Source of the DNA: Selaginella moellendorffii
Lineage: Eukaryota; Streptophyta; Lycopodiopsida; Selaginellales; Selaginellaceae
Assembly: GCF_000143415.4 (NCBI RefSeq)
Contig: NW_003314365.1
Location: 265,991 to 329,990, forward strand
Direction of reading: 5' to 3'
Length of the DNA stretch: 64,000 nucleotides
Shown: one piece after another, positions 11,417 to 19,490 of the stretch
Position numbering within the stretch: position 1 is the first letter of the stretch
Layout of the letters: every line of letters begins with the position of its first letter
Notes under the pieces: model-generated
Told to the model about the DNA's origin: nothing
What the model saw: only the letters and a program-made list of their open reading frames with translations
Database searches by the model: none
Position numbers and translations under genes: made by a program

Positions 11417-11528
11417 TGACACAAACCACAGGAATATTCCAAGAATATTCTATGGCTTGTGGGATTTAAGGCCGTAATGCCTTAAGGGTTGGGAGGTTGG
11501 CCTAGGGTTCGCACTCTTGTTCGTTTCA
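11417..11528 (+). repeat. 3' LTR (112 bp)
   Basis: It has the same length and ends as the 5' LTR, with 101 of 112 identical bases. It is followed immediately by the GTGAG target duplication. Confidence 0.93.
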
Positions 11529-11533
11529 GTGAG
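11529..11533. repeat. Target-site duplication, right copy (GTGAG)
   Basis: Identical to 6651-6655. Removing the element and one copy of GTGAG restores a W-L-T-x-x-F-N-L reading across the junction of the GH28 pseudogene. Confidence 0.9.
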
Positions 11534-11697
11534 CCAATCGTCATGCCTCCCAGCTCACCAAAGCTGCCAATGTGATCGATTGCCTTCTGGAACACCTTGG
11601 AGTTAAACGTGATCCCGTTGCTCACTCCCCCAAAATTGGCAATGGAGAAAACATGCAGCCATGCCATCGGTAGCCCTGGGACCAGCCTACTCTCCAC
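11529..11697 (-). pseudogene. GH28 (polygalacturonase-like) pseudogene, upstream part
   Basis: The minus strand reads HVFSIANFGGVSNGITFNSK followed by VFQKAIDHIGSFGELGG. This is the N-terminal beta-helix entry of plant GH28 enzymes (pattern F-x-I-x-x-F-G-G-V-x-D-G-x-T-x-N-T-K-A-F-x-x-A-I). It ends at the retroelement and continues at 6655. Between the GG and the W-L-T found across the junction about ten expected residues are missing, with a frame change, so the gene may have been damaged before or after the insertion. Confidence 0.75.
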
Positions 11698-11964
11698 ACT
11701 GTTGCATCCCTAGATAGTAGGCGAGCAATCACCTGGTAGGAACAGTGATGGCAATGCATTCTTCACAGTGCTTTCTTCACTTGACAGTCAACACTTTGCA
11801 TGTGACATGTGTTGCAGTGCCTTCCTCTCCCGCCCCATGCAGTTTGGCTGCCTCCCATTGGCTATTAGCAAATATCAGTGTGATTTTATAGTTACCCCCC
11901 ATCGGACGGCTATAATTGGCTGGATCCGGCAGCCCAAAAAGTTCAGTAAATGATAGATACATAT
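11698..11964. other. Spacer upstream of GH28 pseudogene
   Basis: No coding region is evident. It could include the former promoter and signal-peptide region of the GH28 gene, but I cannot define either. Confidence 0.4.
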
Positions 11965-12306
11965 ATATCTATAATAATAAGAATGATGGGCCCAGACCGC
12001 CCCAGCCGTCTGATTCAGGGCCCGGGGCAGCCTCAGAAGCCATGGTTCTTGGGAAGGGGAGGTCACCCCAGGCCCAAGCCAAGATCGGTGGCCATGGTGG
12101 GCAGGATGCATGTGTGGCTGTGAAGGGAAGAGGGTGTGGTGACAGTTGTTATACCATGCACTCCTAGGGCTCCATGGCTGCTCTACAATGCAGTTATGTG
12201 GGCATTCCCGTGAGAGTCCATGTGTTTGTAAGCTCCTAGAGGAGGTGCTCACAGGGATAATAGGGGCAAGTAGAATGATAGTCGGGGGCTGGTGAGGGAG
12301 TGCACC
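11965..12306 (-). repeat. Dispersed repeat, copy B
   Basis: In reverse complement this matches 3186-3470 over much of its length (cactccctcaccagccc at one end, gggcccat-cattctta next to TA-rich DNA at the other). At the low-coordinate end, atcagacggct and its inverse agccgtccgat lie about 90 bases apart, which may be a terminal inverted repeat. Confidence 0.65.
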
Positions 12307-12407
12307 AGAAATGAAGAGCTGGGCTATGCTTGAATCCTAGAGCTAACTAGCACCATGGCAGCAGGTGTGGGTGATGCAAGGTATATAAGTGACCTGAAGG
12401 TGTGTGC

Positions 12408-12512
12408 AACCTGAAGGTGTCGAGGGAGTTCTTTGAGCTGTCAAAGGAGGGGAAGCTGAAGAAGCTGAAGTATGCTGCCAATGATCCTCCAGCATCCACT
12501 CGAAGAGCATAA
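12408..12512 (+). pseudogene. 2OG-Fe(II) dioxygenase N-terminal fragment
   Basis: The frame reads N-L-K-V-S-R-E-F-F-E-L-S-K-E-G-K-L-K-K-L and then KYAANDPPASTRRA before a stop. This resembles the plant DOXC dioxygenase segment R-E-F-F-x-L-P-x-E-E-K-L-K-Y-A-x-N-D-P. Nothing else of the enzyme is visible on either side, so it is a captured or decayed scrap. Confidence 0.5.
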
Positions 12513-12521
12513 GAGCCAAGG

Positions 12522-12893
12522 CTACATGGCGATGATCTCATTCCAAGTCATGGCATTGCATCCCGCACTGGCTGCCAAGTCGAAAACTTTGCGAGCTTCC
12601 ACCATGCAGCCCCAGCAAAGAATTCATGACAACCACCTCAGCTTCCATCTCAGCATGACAGATCTGCTGGTGGATGGCCCTTCCAGTCTCCACAGCCATG
12701 GAGCTCCCACAGGCCCGGAGCAGTGCAGCGTAAGTTGGAGGGTCAGGTACCAGGCCTTGGACTTGCTGCATCCACGAGAAGAGATCCAGCACAGCTGGTG
12801 CTTGCTCTGCCTGGACATATGTGAGCATTAACATCATCCCAAGACAATGTCATGCCTCTCCATCCGGTCAAAGACTCTACATCCACCTCCTTG
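12522..12893 (-). pseudogene. PPR protein fragment, frameshifted
   Basis: On the minus strand three frames in succession give PPR-type sequence: CRVFDRMERHDIV near 12885-12845, then MLTYVQAEQAPAVLDLFSWM with PDPPTYAALLRACGS and GRAIHQQICHAE (12837-12620), then EARKVFDLAASAGCNAMTWN ending in a stop at 12522. At least two frameshifts separate them. It lies head-to-head with the PPR locus at 12947 but is a separate copy, as it faces the other way. The upstream end coincides with a repeat arm at 12896. Confidence 0.75.
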
Positions 12894-12895
12894 TA

Positions 12896-12919
12896 AACCA
12901 CCCAGCATTTGCTGGGCAA
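12896..12919 (+). repeat. Solo arm of MITE-like element
   Basis: aaccacccagcatttgctgggcaa matches 4699-4722 with one mismatch. It borders the PPR fragment at 12522-12893, as if an insertion truncated that copy. Confidence 0.6.
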
Positions 12920-12946
12920 GTACTTCTGTAAGTATGGCAAGAAAGA

Positions 12947-15069
12947 GTGTTTACGTGGCAACAAAAATTAGCCAAGCTATATACCCAAGAGAGTTTAGGG
13001 TTTAGGTCGAGGAGCGTGGCTGCGAGGGTCTTGGCACGGCATCCAGGTGCATTTCCAAATCCATGGCGGCTCCTCCAGCAATCCTTCCATGCCGCAACGC
13101 TCCAGGTGTGTCGCAGCACCAGGGATGTAGAAACCGGGAGGAGGATCCACGCTACCACGGGGATTTCCAGCATTGCCGTTCCCAGCGCCTTAATCCGCAT
13201 TTGTGCTCGATGTGGCAACATGGTAGAAGCTCACAGCGCTTTGCATTCCATGTCCGGAGCATTGCTGCGTGGTGTGGATCCCTGGATGCTGGGATACATT
13301 AGTCCGGGTCTAGAACCTCTCACAGGCATGGAAGGAATATATCTTGCTGCTGCCAAGGCTTGCTCGCGTTTCGCCGAAAGCTCCCCCAAGCAAGATGCAG
13401 GCTGGTGGATGGAAACTGGGATGAGGGTCTACTCCGGAGCAGCGGCAAAGGGATTCATCGACTCGGACATCAAAGTCGCGAATGCGGTGATGGAGATGCT
13501 TGCCAAGCTCGGCTCCACGGTGGAAGCTCGCAGAGTTTTCGATAGGATGGCGATCCATAGCTGCGTCTCCTGGACAGTGCTGATGCTGGGATACGTCGAG
13601 AACGACGAGGCGGGGCTGGCTTTGCTGTGCTTCGATCGCATGAAGATGGAAAGCTCGTGCTCACCCGACGCTAGAGTTTTTGTGGCGGCTCTCAAGGCGT
13701 GCTCGGGCATTGCTTCCAAGGAGGAGGCTTTTGAGGAGATTGGCGGAAAGGCCGTGAAGCTGAGGTGTTTGGAGAGAGGGATGGCGATTCACTCGCAGGC
13801 TGTGGAGCTCGGATGCAACCAGGCCAACAAGTTTGTAGCGAGCTCGCTGGTGGATATGTACTCCAACTGTGGAAGTTTGCTCGACGCTCGGATGGTTTTC
13901 GACAAGAGTTTCGTGCTCTTTCTCGACGACGTCGTGCTCTGGAACGCAATGCTCCATGCGTACGTGGAGAATGGAGAGCCCGAGATGGCCGTCCGAGTCT
14001 TCGATTCCATGCGACGGCTCAAAACTGCGCTGCTCCAAACACTCGGACTTACTCCACGGTTCTCAAGGCCTGCTCGAGCTTGGCGAGTGAAGAGGAAGGC
14101 CAGACGCTAGAAACAGGAGGAGTTGTCAAGCTTTCCTCGCTGGAGAGAGGCATGGCTCTCCACTCGGAGGTGTCGAGCCGGGGATTTCAAATGGACAGCT
14201 TCGTTGCCAGTACGCTCGTGAGCATGTACGCGAGCTGTGGAAGCATGGTGGACGCTCGCAGAGTCTTCGATCGCTTGCTCAACCGGAACGTCTTCTCGTG
14301 GACAGTTTTGGCGCTCGGCTACGCCTCAAGCGGGGAAGAGACCTCGGCACTCCACTGCTTGGAGCTCATGAGAGACGAAGGCCTGGTTCCCGAGAGCCCG
14401 ACTTTCGTCGCCGCTCTCAAAGCTTGCCAGAGCCTGGACGCAACTCTAGCAGTTCACGAAAAGATCAACAGGTATGGAGCGCTCGTCCACTTCGATTCTC
14501 CGCTCGCCACCTCGATCATCGATGTCTATGGAAGATACGGCGAGGTGGCGAAAGCCCAGCAAGTTTTCGACTCGCTCCCATCGTCCAGGAGCGGGAAAGC
14601 AACTTGGACCGCGCTGCTCGCTGGATTGAGCCGCAGCGGCGAGAGCGATCGAGCCTTGGAGCTCTTCGAGAGGATCCTGGGCGAAGGCGTGGATCCAGAC
14701 GCGACCACCTTGCAGTGTGTGCTGAGCTCTTGCAGCCACTCTGGCCGGATCCAAGCCGGGAGGAAGCTCTTCGACACGATGGAGCAAAAGTTTGGGATCC
14801 AGCCGTGCGTGGAGCACTACATTTGCGTGGTGGATCTGCTGTGCCGCGCGAATGACCTCCAGGCCGCGGTGGAGCTCCTCAGATCGATGCCTTTCAAGCC
14901 GACTGCGGTGGGATGGACGATCCTCCTCGCGGGGTGTGAGAAGTGGACGAACTTGGAGATTGGGCGAGTGGCATTCGAGGCGCTGCTGGGAATGGAAGAG
15001 ACGAGAGATGGATCGAGCTATGCCTACGTACTCATGGAGAACATTTACAAGCAAAGAGATCAAACTTAA
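12947..15069 (+). pseudogene. PPR protein (PLS type), frameshifted, start unclear
   Basis: Two overlapping frames together give a long pentatricopeptide-repeat protein without introns. The first (to about 14015) has repeats such as ARRVFDRMAIHSCVSWTVLM and VASSLVDMYSNCGSLLDARM. The second (about 14015-15069) continues with TYSTVLKACSSLASE, ARRVFDRLLNRNVFSWTVLA and ends in an E-type tail (HYICVVDLLCRANDLQAAVE ... YVLMENIYKQ). The shift of frame lies near 14010-14030. PPR homology extends upstream of the first in-frame ATG (13220); an ATG at 12934 is in another frame. There is no DYW domain. PPR proteins edit, splice or stabilise organelle RNA. It is either a recent pseudogene or carries a sequencing error. 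Confidence 0.8.
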
Positions 15070-15199
15070 AACTATGGAATAACTTAAAGGAATATACTGT
15101 AGAATAATCTTAACTTGAGAGGATATACTATGGAATAATCTCATAGACCATAAACCCTAAACTTAACTTCGTTTTAAATGGTTTAAGAACAATGGGGCG

Positions 15200-15472
15200 A
15201 TGTCACTTTTGTCAAAGAAATGGAATATCATCGCCCTCTTCTCTGGATCGCTCGATCGATCGTCAATCGCAATCGATGACCAGCACCATGACGAGCAAGG
15301 CGAGGAGGAGGACGAGGAGCGCATCAAGCGCTTGGGACGGCTCCTCCGGTCGTGCACCGCCGCCAGGGACATCTCCGCTGGCCGCCGCGTCGACCACAGC
15401 ATCGCCAATCACCGCCGCCCGCCTCCCACAATCCTCTCCAATCTCCTGGTATATATAAACCCTCCAATGTGA
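15200..15472 (+). pseudogene. PPR N-terminal stub
   Basis: An open frame ends in GRLLRSCTAARDISAGRRVD followed by HSIANHRRPPPTILSNLLV. This is the usual N-terminal start of Selaginella-type PPR proteins (LLRSC-x-x-x-x-x-L-x-x-G-R-R-V-H ... NLLV-x-M-Y). After NLLV the repeat sequence stops and no further PPR units follow. It is probably a truncated copy. Confidence 0.55.
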
Positions 15473-15535
15473 AAGGACCTCGACTAATTATAGAGTCACA
15501 GTTTAGGGTTCACCTTATTGTCGTTAGCAAGAGCG

Positions 15536-16573
15536 ATGGCGCGGAGGACGCAGACGGGTAATACATATCTGATGGCTCGTCTGAGGGCGAAAGCTTTACT
15601 CACCGCTGCTCAGGGGGACGCTCTCGACTGCAACCCCAAAGAGTTTGTTTACAAGGGGCAGATCAGCACGCTCAAATCATTTGAGGGGATCTGTGAGGCT
15701 CAAAAGGCCAAGCTCTCAGTTTCAGACACTGGTGTCAGCTGGAAAGCAGGAATGAGCTTCCGCCTGGAGGATAAAGTCTGCTACGTAGAAGACGTGGTGA
15801 CGCCCATCCTCGCTGCAACCCTCGACCGCCTGGGCGAACACTACCTCACCGACGACACCATGCTCCATCTTGGCACACCAATCAAGCTGAATCCATCCGG
15901 CAGCAGGGCAGTGGGAGCTATCTTCCATATCGCATTGGCTGATCCAGACGAGGGAGAGGGAGAGGAATTCAACTCGGACGACGACTCGGTTGGCTTCATC
16001 GTGTTTGGAGTGGCTCGGACCCTGCCCGAATTGCTGGAGGCTTGCAATGAGCTGCTGGCCGCCAACCCAGCCGTTCGCATTGTGCTGGGAGTGAAGCAGT
16101 ACGAGATGAAAACCGAGCAGCTGGTGGCGATCCGCAGCTGCAAGCAGGGCGATGGCACAGTTGAGAAGAAGGCCGTGAGTTTTGGATCCAAGGCGCTGGA
16201 CCCGTCGACTGTGCTACTACTCGAGAGGGACGGAGCTCAAGTTTCGGGTGTTGGGCTGGGAGGGGTGGCGTGTGATAGGATTGGGTTGGAGGATTACCAG
16301 ATGGAGCTGCCGCCAGCGGATGTGGTGGTTGATCTCTATCACCTGCAGCGATTGCTTGATGGTGTGACGAACAAGGCACCGGAGCCTGTCTGGAATGACT
16401 TAGGCTACGAGCTCACTCTAACCGAGGAGCAGCAGCGGGCATGGTGTGAGGAGCGTGAACGGCTATTTGCGGAAATGCGGGAGCGTAACAAAGATGTGGA
16501 GGACCCCTGTAAGAAGAAGCCCAAGTCCAAGAGCACGTCCAAGAGCAAGACTAAGCGTAAGCGTTTAGCCTGA
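15536..16573 (+). CDS. Unrecognised 345-aa protein with basic C-terminus
   Basis: An intronless frame starts at the ATG at 15536 (MARRTQTGNTYLMARLRAKA). I do not recognise a family. Visible features are an acidic run around DEGEGEEFNSDDD (about residues 146-158), an alternating hydrophobic region VGFIVFGVARTLPELLEACN suggesting an alpha/beta fold, and a C-terminal Lys/Ser/Arg tail (KKKPKSKSTSKSKTKRKR) that could be a nuclear localisation signal. The frame is long, uninterrupted and GC-richer than its flanks, so it is probably a real gene. The lack of introns among intron-rich neighbours is compatible with a retrogene or a transposon-derived gene. Confidence 0.65.
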   Translation: MARRTQTGNTYLMARLRAKALLTAAQGDALDCNPKEFVYKGQISTLKSFEGICEAQKAKLSVSDTGVSWKAGMSFRLEDKVCYVEDVVTPILAATLDRLGEHYLTDDTMLHLGTPIKLNPSGSRAVGAIFHIALADPDEGEGEEFNSDDDSVGFIVFGVARTLPELLEACNELLAANPAVRIVLGVKQYEMKTEQLVAIRSCKQGDGTVEKKAVSFGSKALDPSTVLLLERDGAQVSGVGLGGVACDRIGLEDYQMELPPADVVVDLYHLQRLLDGVTNKAPEPVWNDLGYELTLTEEQQRAWCEERERLFAEMRERNKDVEDPCKKKPKSKSTSKSKTKRKRLA

Positions 16574-16865
16574 GAGTTTATTTAGCGCATTTCTTACATC
16601 TAGATGGTAATTTGTTTTGTGCTTGATAAGCAGTTAGTCAATTCATGTCAATAAAAAGTCAATATAGTCAGTGCAAGTCTTCAAAACCTGTTTACTTTCA
16701 TTGACTGCCAAAGCCGATCGCCAAGAAGAAGCTCCGCAAGTTTGTTGGTATGTTTGCTGCACAATCTTGTTCTTCAAACTCTATTCTTCCGCTAGGATTT
16801 ATAAGTAAATTATTTCTAAGGCCGTTTAGATTATTAATATATTTGATGACAGAATCTACTCATTC

Positions 16866-17456
16866 TTAGAATCTGGCGTCTTTTGATTCGTACCACGTTT
16901 CGTAGCAGTCGCTGGTTGTGTAGACGAAGATCTGGCCTTGGTTTGGGTGATGAACAGCCATTCTCGCCCTCATCGGTGGATCTTCACGTTTAATCACTTC
17001 AACAATATGAATTCTTTTGGAAGGAACAGCCATTTGTTCTTTCCATGGCTCCAACTGTACTCCACGAAACTTGGAGATAATGTCTATTACTCCCTTTGCC
17101 GCCAGTTTTGAGCTCTTGATCGTCACCTTCTTGAGCTTGTGATCCACGCGAACCTCGTCTATGCCTGATTGAATCTATTCTATGAATTTTACATAATGTT
17201 TTTGGTGTACGTACCTCGGATGGCTTCCAGTTTGGCTTTGATAGTCTTTGCATTAGCCTCGCAACACACTTCCCCCAATCTGAAATGCATTGTTACCTGT
17301 GCACGGAAGTTTTTTCGTACGGAAATGGTGACAAGACAAAAGTACGGGTGGAACTTTATCACGCACTGTTACCTTGGGCTGATCATCCCAATCCTCATCC
17401 ACATTCTCTTTTCCGCGGCTAAATGCTTCCTCCTCGTCGATCTTGTCAACAGCCAT
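16866..17456 (-). CDS. HMA-like (heavy-metal-associated fold) protein
   Basis: Three exons on the minus strand (17456-17373, 17296-17215, 17164-16866) join in frame to a 154-aa protein. After an acidic leader (MAVDKIDEEEAFSRGKENVD) exon 2 enters a beta-alpha-beta-beta-alpha-beta pattern: VTMHFRLGEVCCEANAKTIK, then GIDEVRVDHKLKKVTI and GVIDIISKF ... QLEPW. This matches plant HMA/HIPP domains (HCEGC-x-x-x-I-x-x-x-L ... GV-x-x-V-x-V-D-x-x-x-x-K-V-T-V). The metal-binding CxxC is degenerate here: C-E-A-N, so copper or zinc binding is doubtful. No C-terminal prenylation CaaX is present. Introns are 76 and 50 bp. Confidence 0.7.
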
Positions 17457-18095
17457 GGAAGCAAATGGTCTATCTTTATAAGCACCCAGCCGTGATTCGC
17501 GCCGGAACTTCTTTTAGCCTCTACAAGACATCCCAAAGAATCAGCCATTCATGAGAATTGACCACAAACTTCGGAGGTATGATGAGATCCAGTGCCATAG
17601 TAGCTGTTAAAACCTCAAGACAAGTATAGCTCTGGTCTGATCTCTTTCCAACTTACCTTGCGGGCCAAAACTCCTCCCCTCAATCACAGCCCTTCCTCTT
17701 TCGGTCGACTACATCCCAATGTTGTAAGATTCCCCAGCAGATAAGAAACCAAGGAATCTACTATTACCACCTTCCGAAAGGAATGGTAAATCAGCATGTG
17801 ACACTGTCGATGCTTGTGCTTGAGTAAGACCCACGTCATGTTTCTCCCAGAAATCTCTAGAAATAAAAAAACAACACGCTCGCTCACCAAAGCCCGCGTT
17901 TGGTTAGGGCCCCATACCTTTAGAAATTTTTTGATGGATTCATGAATTGACCATCATCATCCATGTTGACCGGGTCGCCTGGACAAAACCAAAACCATCT
18001 GCCATTCTTTAAAATCAAAACCTTGATACCACCTTATTATTACTAGTAGTATAGATTTACATGACACTTCTTTCCTGGGAAAATGTAAACAATTC
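17457..18095. other. Spacer, no gene recognised
   Basis: About 640 bp between two minus-strand genes. A 68-residue open frame at 17684-17890 has no recognisable features. Part of this is likely 5' flank of the HMA-like gene and 3' flank of the I9 inhibitor gene. Confidence 0.4.
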
Positions 18096-18704
18096 TCAAG
18101 AAGCCTCTTGCACAGTTGGTGTTGCCCCGCCGCCATGGAGTTGATATGTTTGGCTTACATGCACCTGGAGGACTCCTGGAAGCTCTGGTATCACACGCCC
18201 AAACAAAATCTTAGGTACTTACACAAGAAACAAACAAGCCATTCTTTTTTTCTACTCTTTCATCCGTAGCTACAGCCTCTTTTCTTTTTTTTTCTATTCT
18301 TTCATCCATAGCTAGAGCACGAAAGCCTCAAAAAGAGAGAGCAGAGGGTTTCTTCTTACCGGAGATCGCCTTGGCTTGATCCGCCGTGAGCTTGGCGGAG
18401 AACCCGTGCATCGAGTGCTTGTAGTGGTAGAGGATCGCGTCCTTGGCCGCGTCGGGGCTGGAAAAGCTCAAGGAAAATCAGTGACCAAGAACACAAAATC
18501 TCACGCTCACCTTCCAAGAACCGAGGCTAGCACGTCTAGCTGCTTGGCTTCCAAAGCGTTGGGGCTCTCCTCGCCCGATTTCGCCATGTGGACGATGTAA
18601 ACATCGCTCTTTTGCTGTAAAACCATGGCATGGATCGATCAGAGCTGCGAGAGGAAAACCCAAGAACAAGAACAACTCACAGCATTGCCACTTTCTCCCG
18701 CCAT
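18096..18704 (-). CDS. Stand-alone subtilase propeptide-like inhibitor (I9, SPI-1-like)
   Basis: Four exons (18704-18681, 18614-18511, 18457-18360, 18184-18096) give a 104-aa protein with exact frame closure. It reads KSDVYIVHMAKSGEE, then LDVLASVLGSPDAAKDAILY, HYKHSMHGFSAKLTADQAKA and LPGVLQVHVSQTYQLH. This is the Inhibitor_I9 fold found as the propeptide of plant subtilases, but here there is no signal peptide and no protease domain. The closest known type is Arabidopsis SPI-1, a cytosol/extracellular subtilase propeptide-like inhibitor. It would act by occupying the subtilase active site with its C-terminal tail. It is divergently placed to the DUF3133 gene. Confidence 0.85.
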
Positions 18705-19490
18705 GCTGCTCCTTGCAAGTTCTTCCTCTTCTTCTCCGAGAACTCAAACCCTAATAAATGGAATGTCTCCGAGTGGCCTTATCCAACACGCATCGTAAAG
18801 CGTGTCAATGCATGGTTCACGCCAGATCGATCTCCCATCGTCGCGTCGTCTTCGCCTTATAGTCAGAGGAGAAGCACGCGTCCGTCCACCTTTTTTTTTT
18901 TTCCTCTCTTTGTTTCGCTTGTGGACAAGAATTATAACTTCTCTGACCGCGCCAGGGGAGTGAGCGAGCGAGCGGCATCCCTCTGATTAATTTCTTTTTT
19001 TGTAAGAGCGAAGATCCAATCCAATGCCCAGTTCCTCCTCGATCGATCCTCTTTTTTTCTGGATTCTCCTGTAAAGAAAGAGATCCCTCTCCAAATTTTT
19101 TTCCCCCTTGTTCTTCGCCCGGCTCGCGCTTTGTTGTTGGATGGAATGGATCATCGCCCGGGGTGGAGGAGCTAGAAACAAAACAGTTATATACCTAAGC
19201 GAGCTGGCCCTGTGTTCTCGCTCCAGGAATCGAGCACCCGAGGAGGCAGGGAACGCGCAGCGTTTTCGTTTTCGCGGCATTGATTGTGGGTCCTTTGCAG
19301 CTGTATCCTTCCAGCGCAATTAGGTCAGCCACCACTACAGGGAGGGGGAGATGGAGGGAGCCCAGCAAAGCTCCTAGCTCCTAGCTCTTCCATCCATGGG
19401 CGTGACTTAGCCGCGGGCGAGAGCGAGCAACGAGGTATAGAGAGAGTGAGGGCGCATTTGGGAAGAAAGAAGGGATCCTAGCCCAAGATC
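18705..19490. promoter_or_regulatory. Shared 5' region of two divergent genes
   Basis: These 786 bases separate the ATGs of the I9 inhibitor gene (minus) and the DUF3133 gene (plus). It holds several T-runs and a TTATATA at 19188-19194 that could be a TATA element for the plus-strand gene, but I cannot place the transcription start. No coding feature is apparent. Confidence 0.45.

Larger units (their letters stand above)
6656..11528 (+). mobile_element. Ty3/Gypsy chromovirus-type LTR retrotransposon, decayed
   Basis: A complete element of 4873 bp with both LTRs (112 bp, TG...CA), a primer-binding site, gag with zinc knuckle, protease, reverse transcriptase, RNase H, integrase and a C-terminal chromodomain, a polypurine tract and a 5-bp target duplication. 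The order protease-RT-RNaseH-integrase is diagnostic of Gypsy elements, and the chromodomain points to a chromovirus. Coding capacity is lost: in-frame stops at about 7360, 7675, 8371, 10449 and 11052 and a frameshift near 8660. The LTRs differ at 11 of 112 sites, so insertion is old. It sits inside a GH28 gene in the opposite orientation. Confidence 0.93.

Noticed and set aside
12947-12949. GTG as the start of the PPR frame
   Set aside because: Plant genes rarely start with GTG; PPR homology simply runs upstream of the first in-frame ATG, so I treat the start as unknown.
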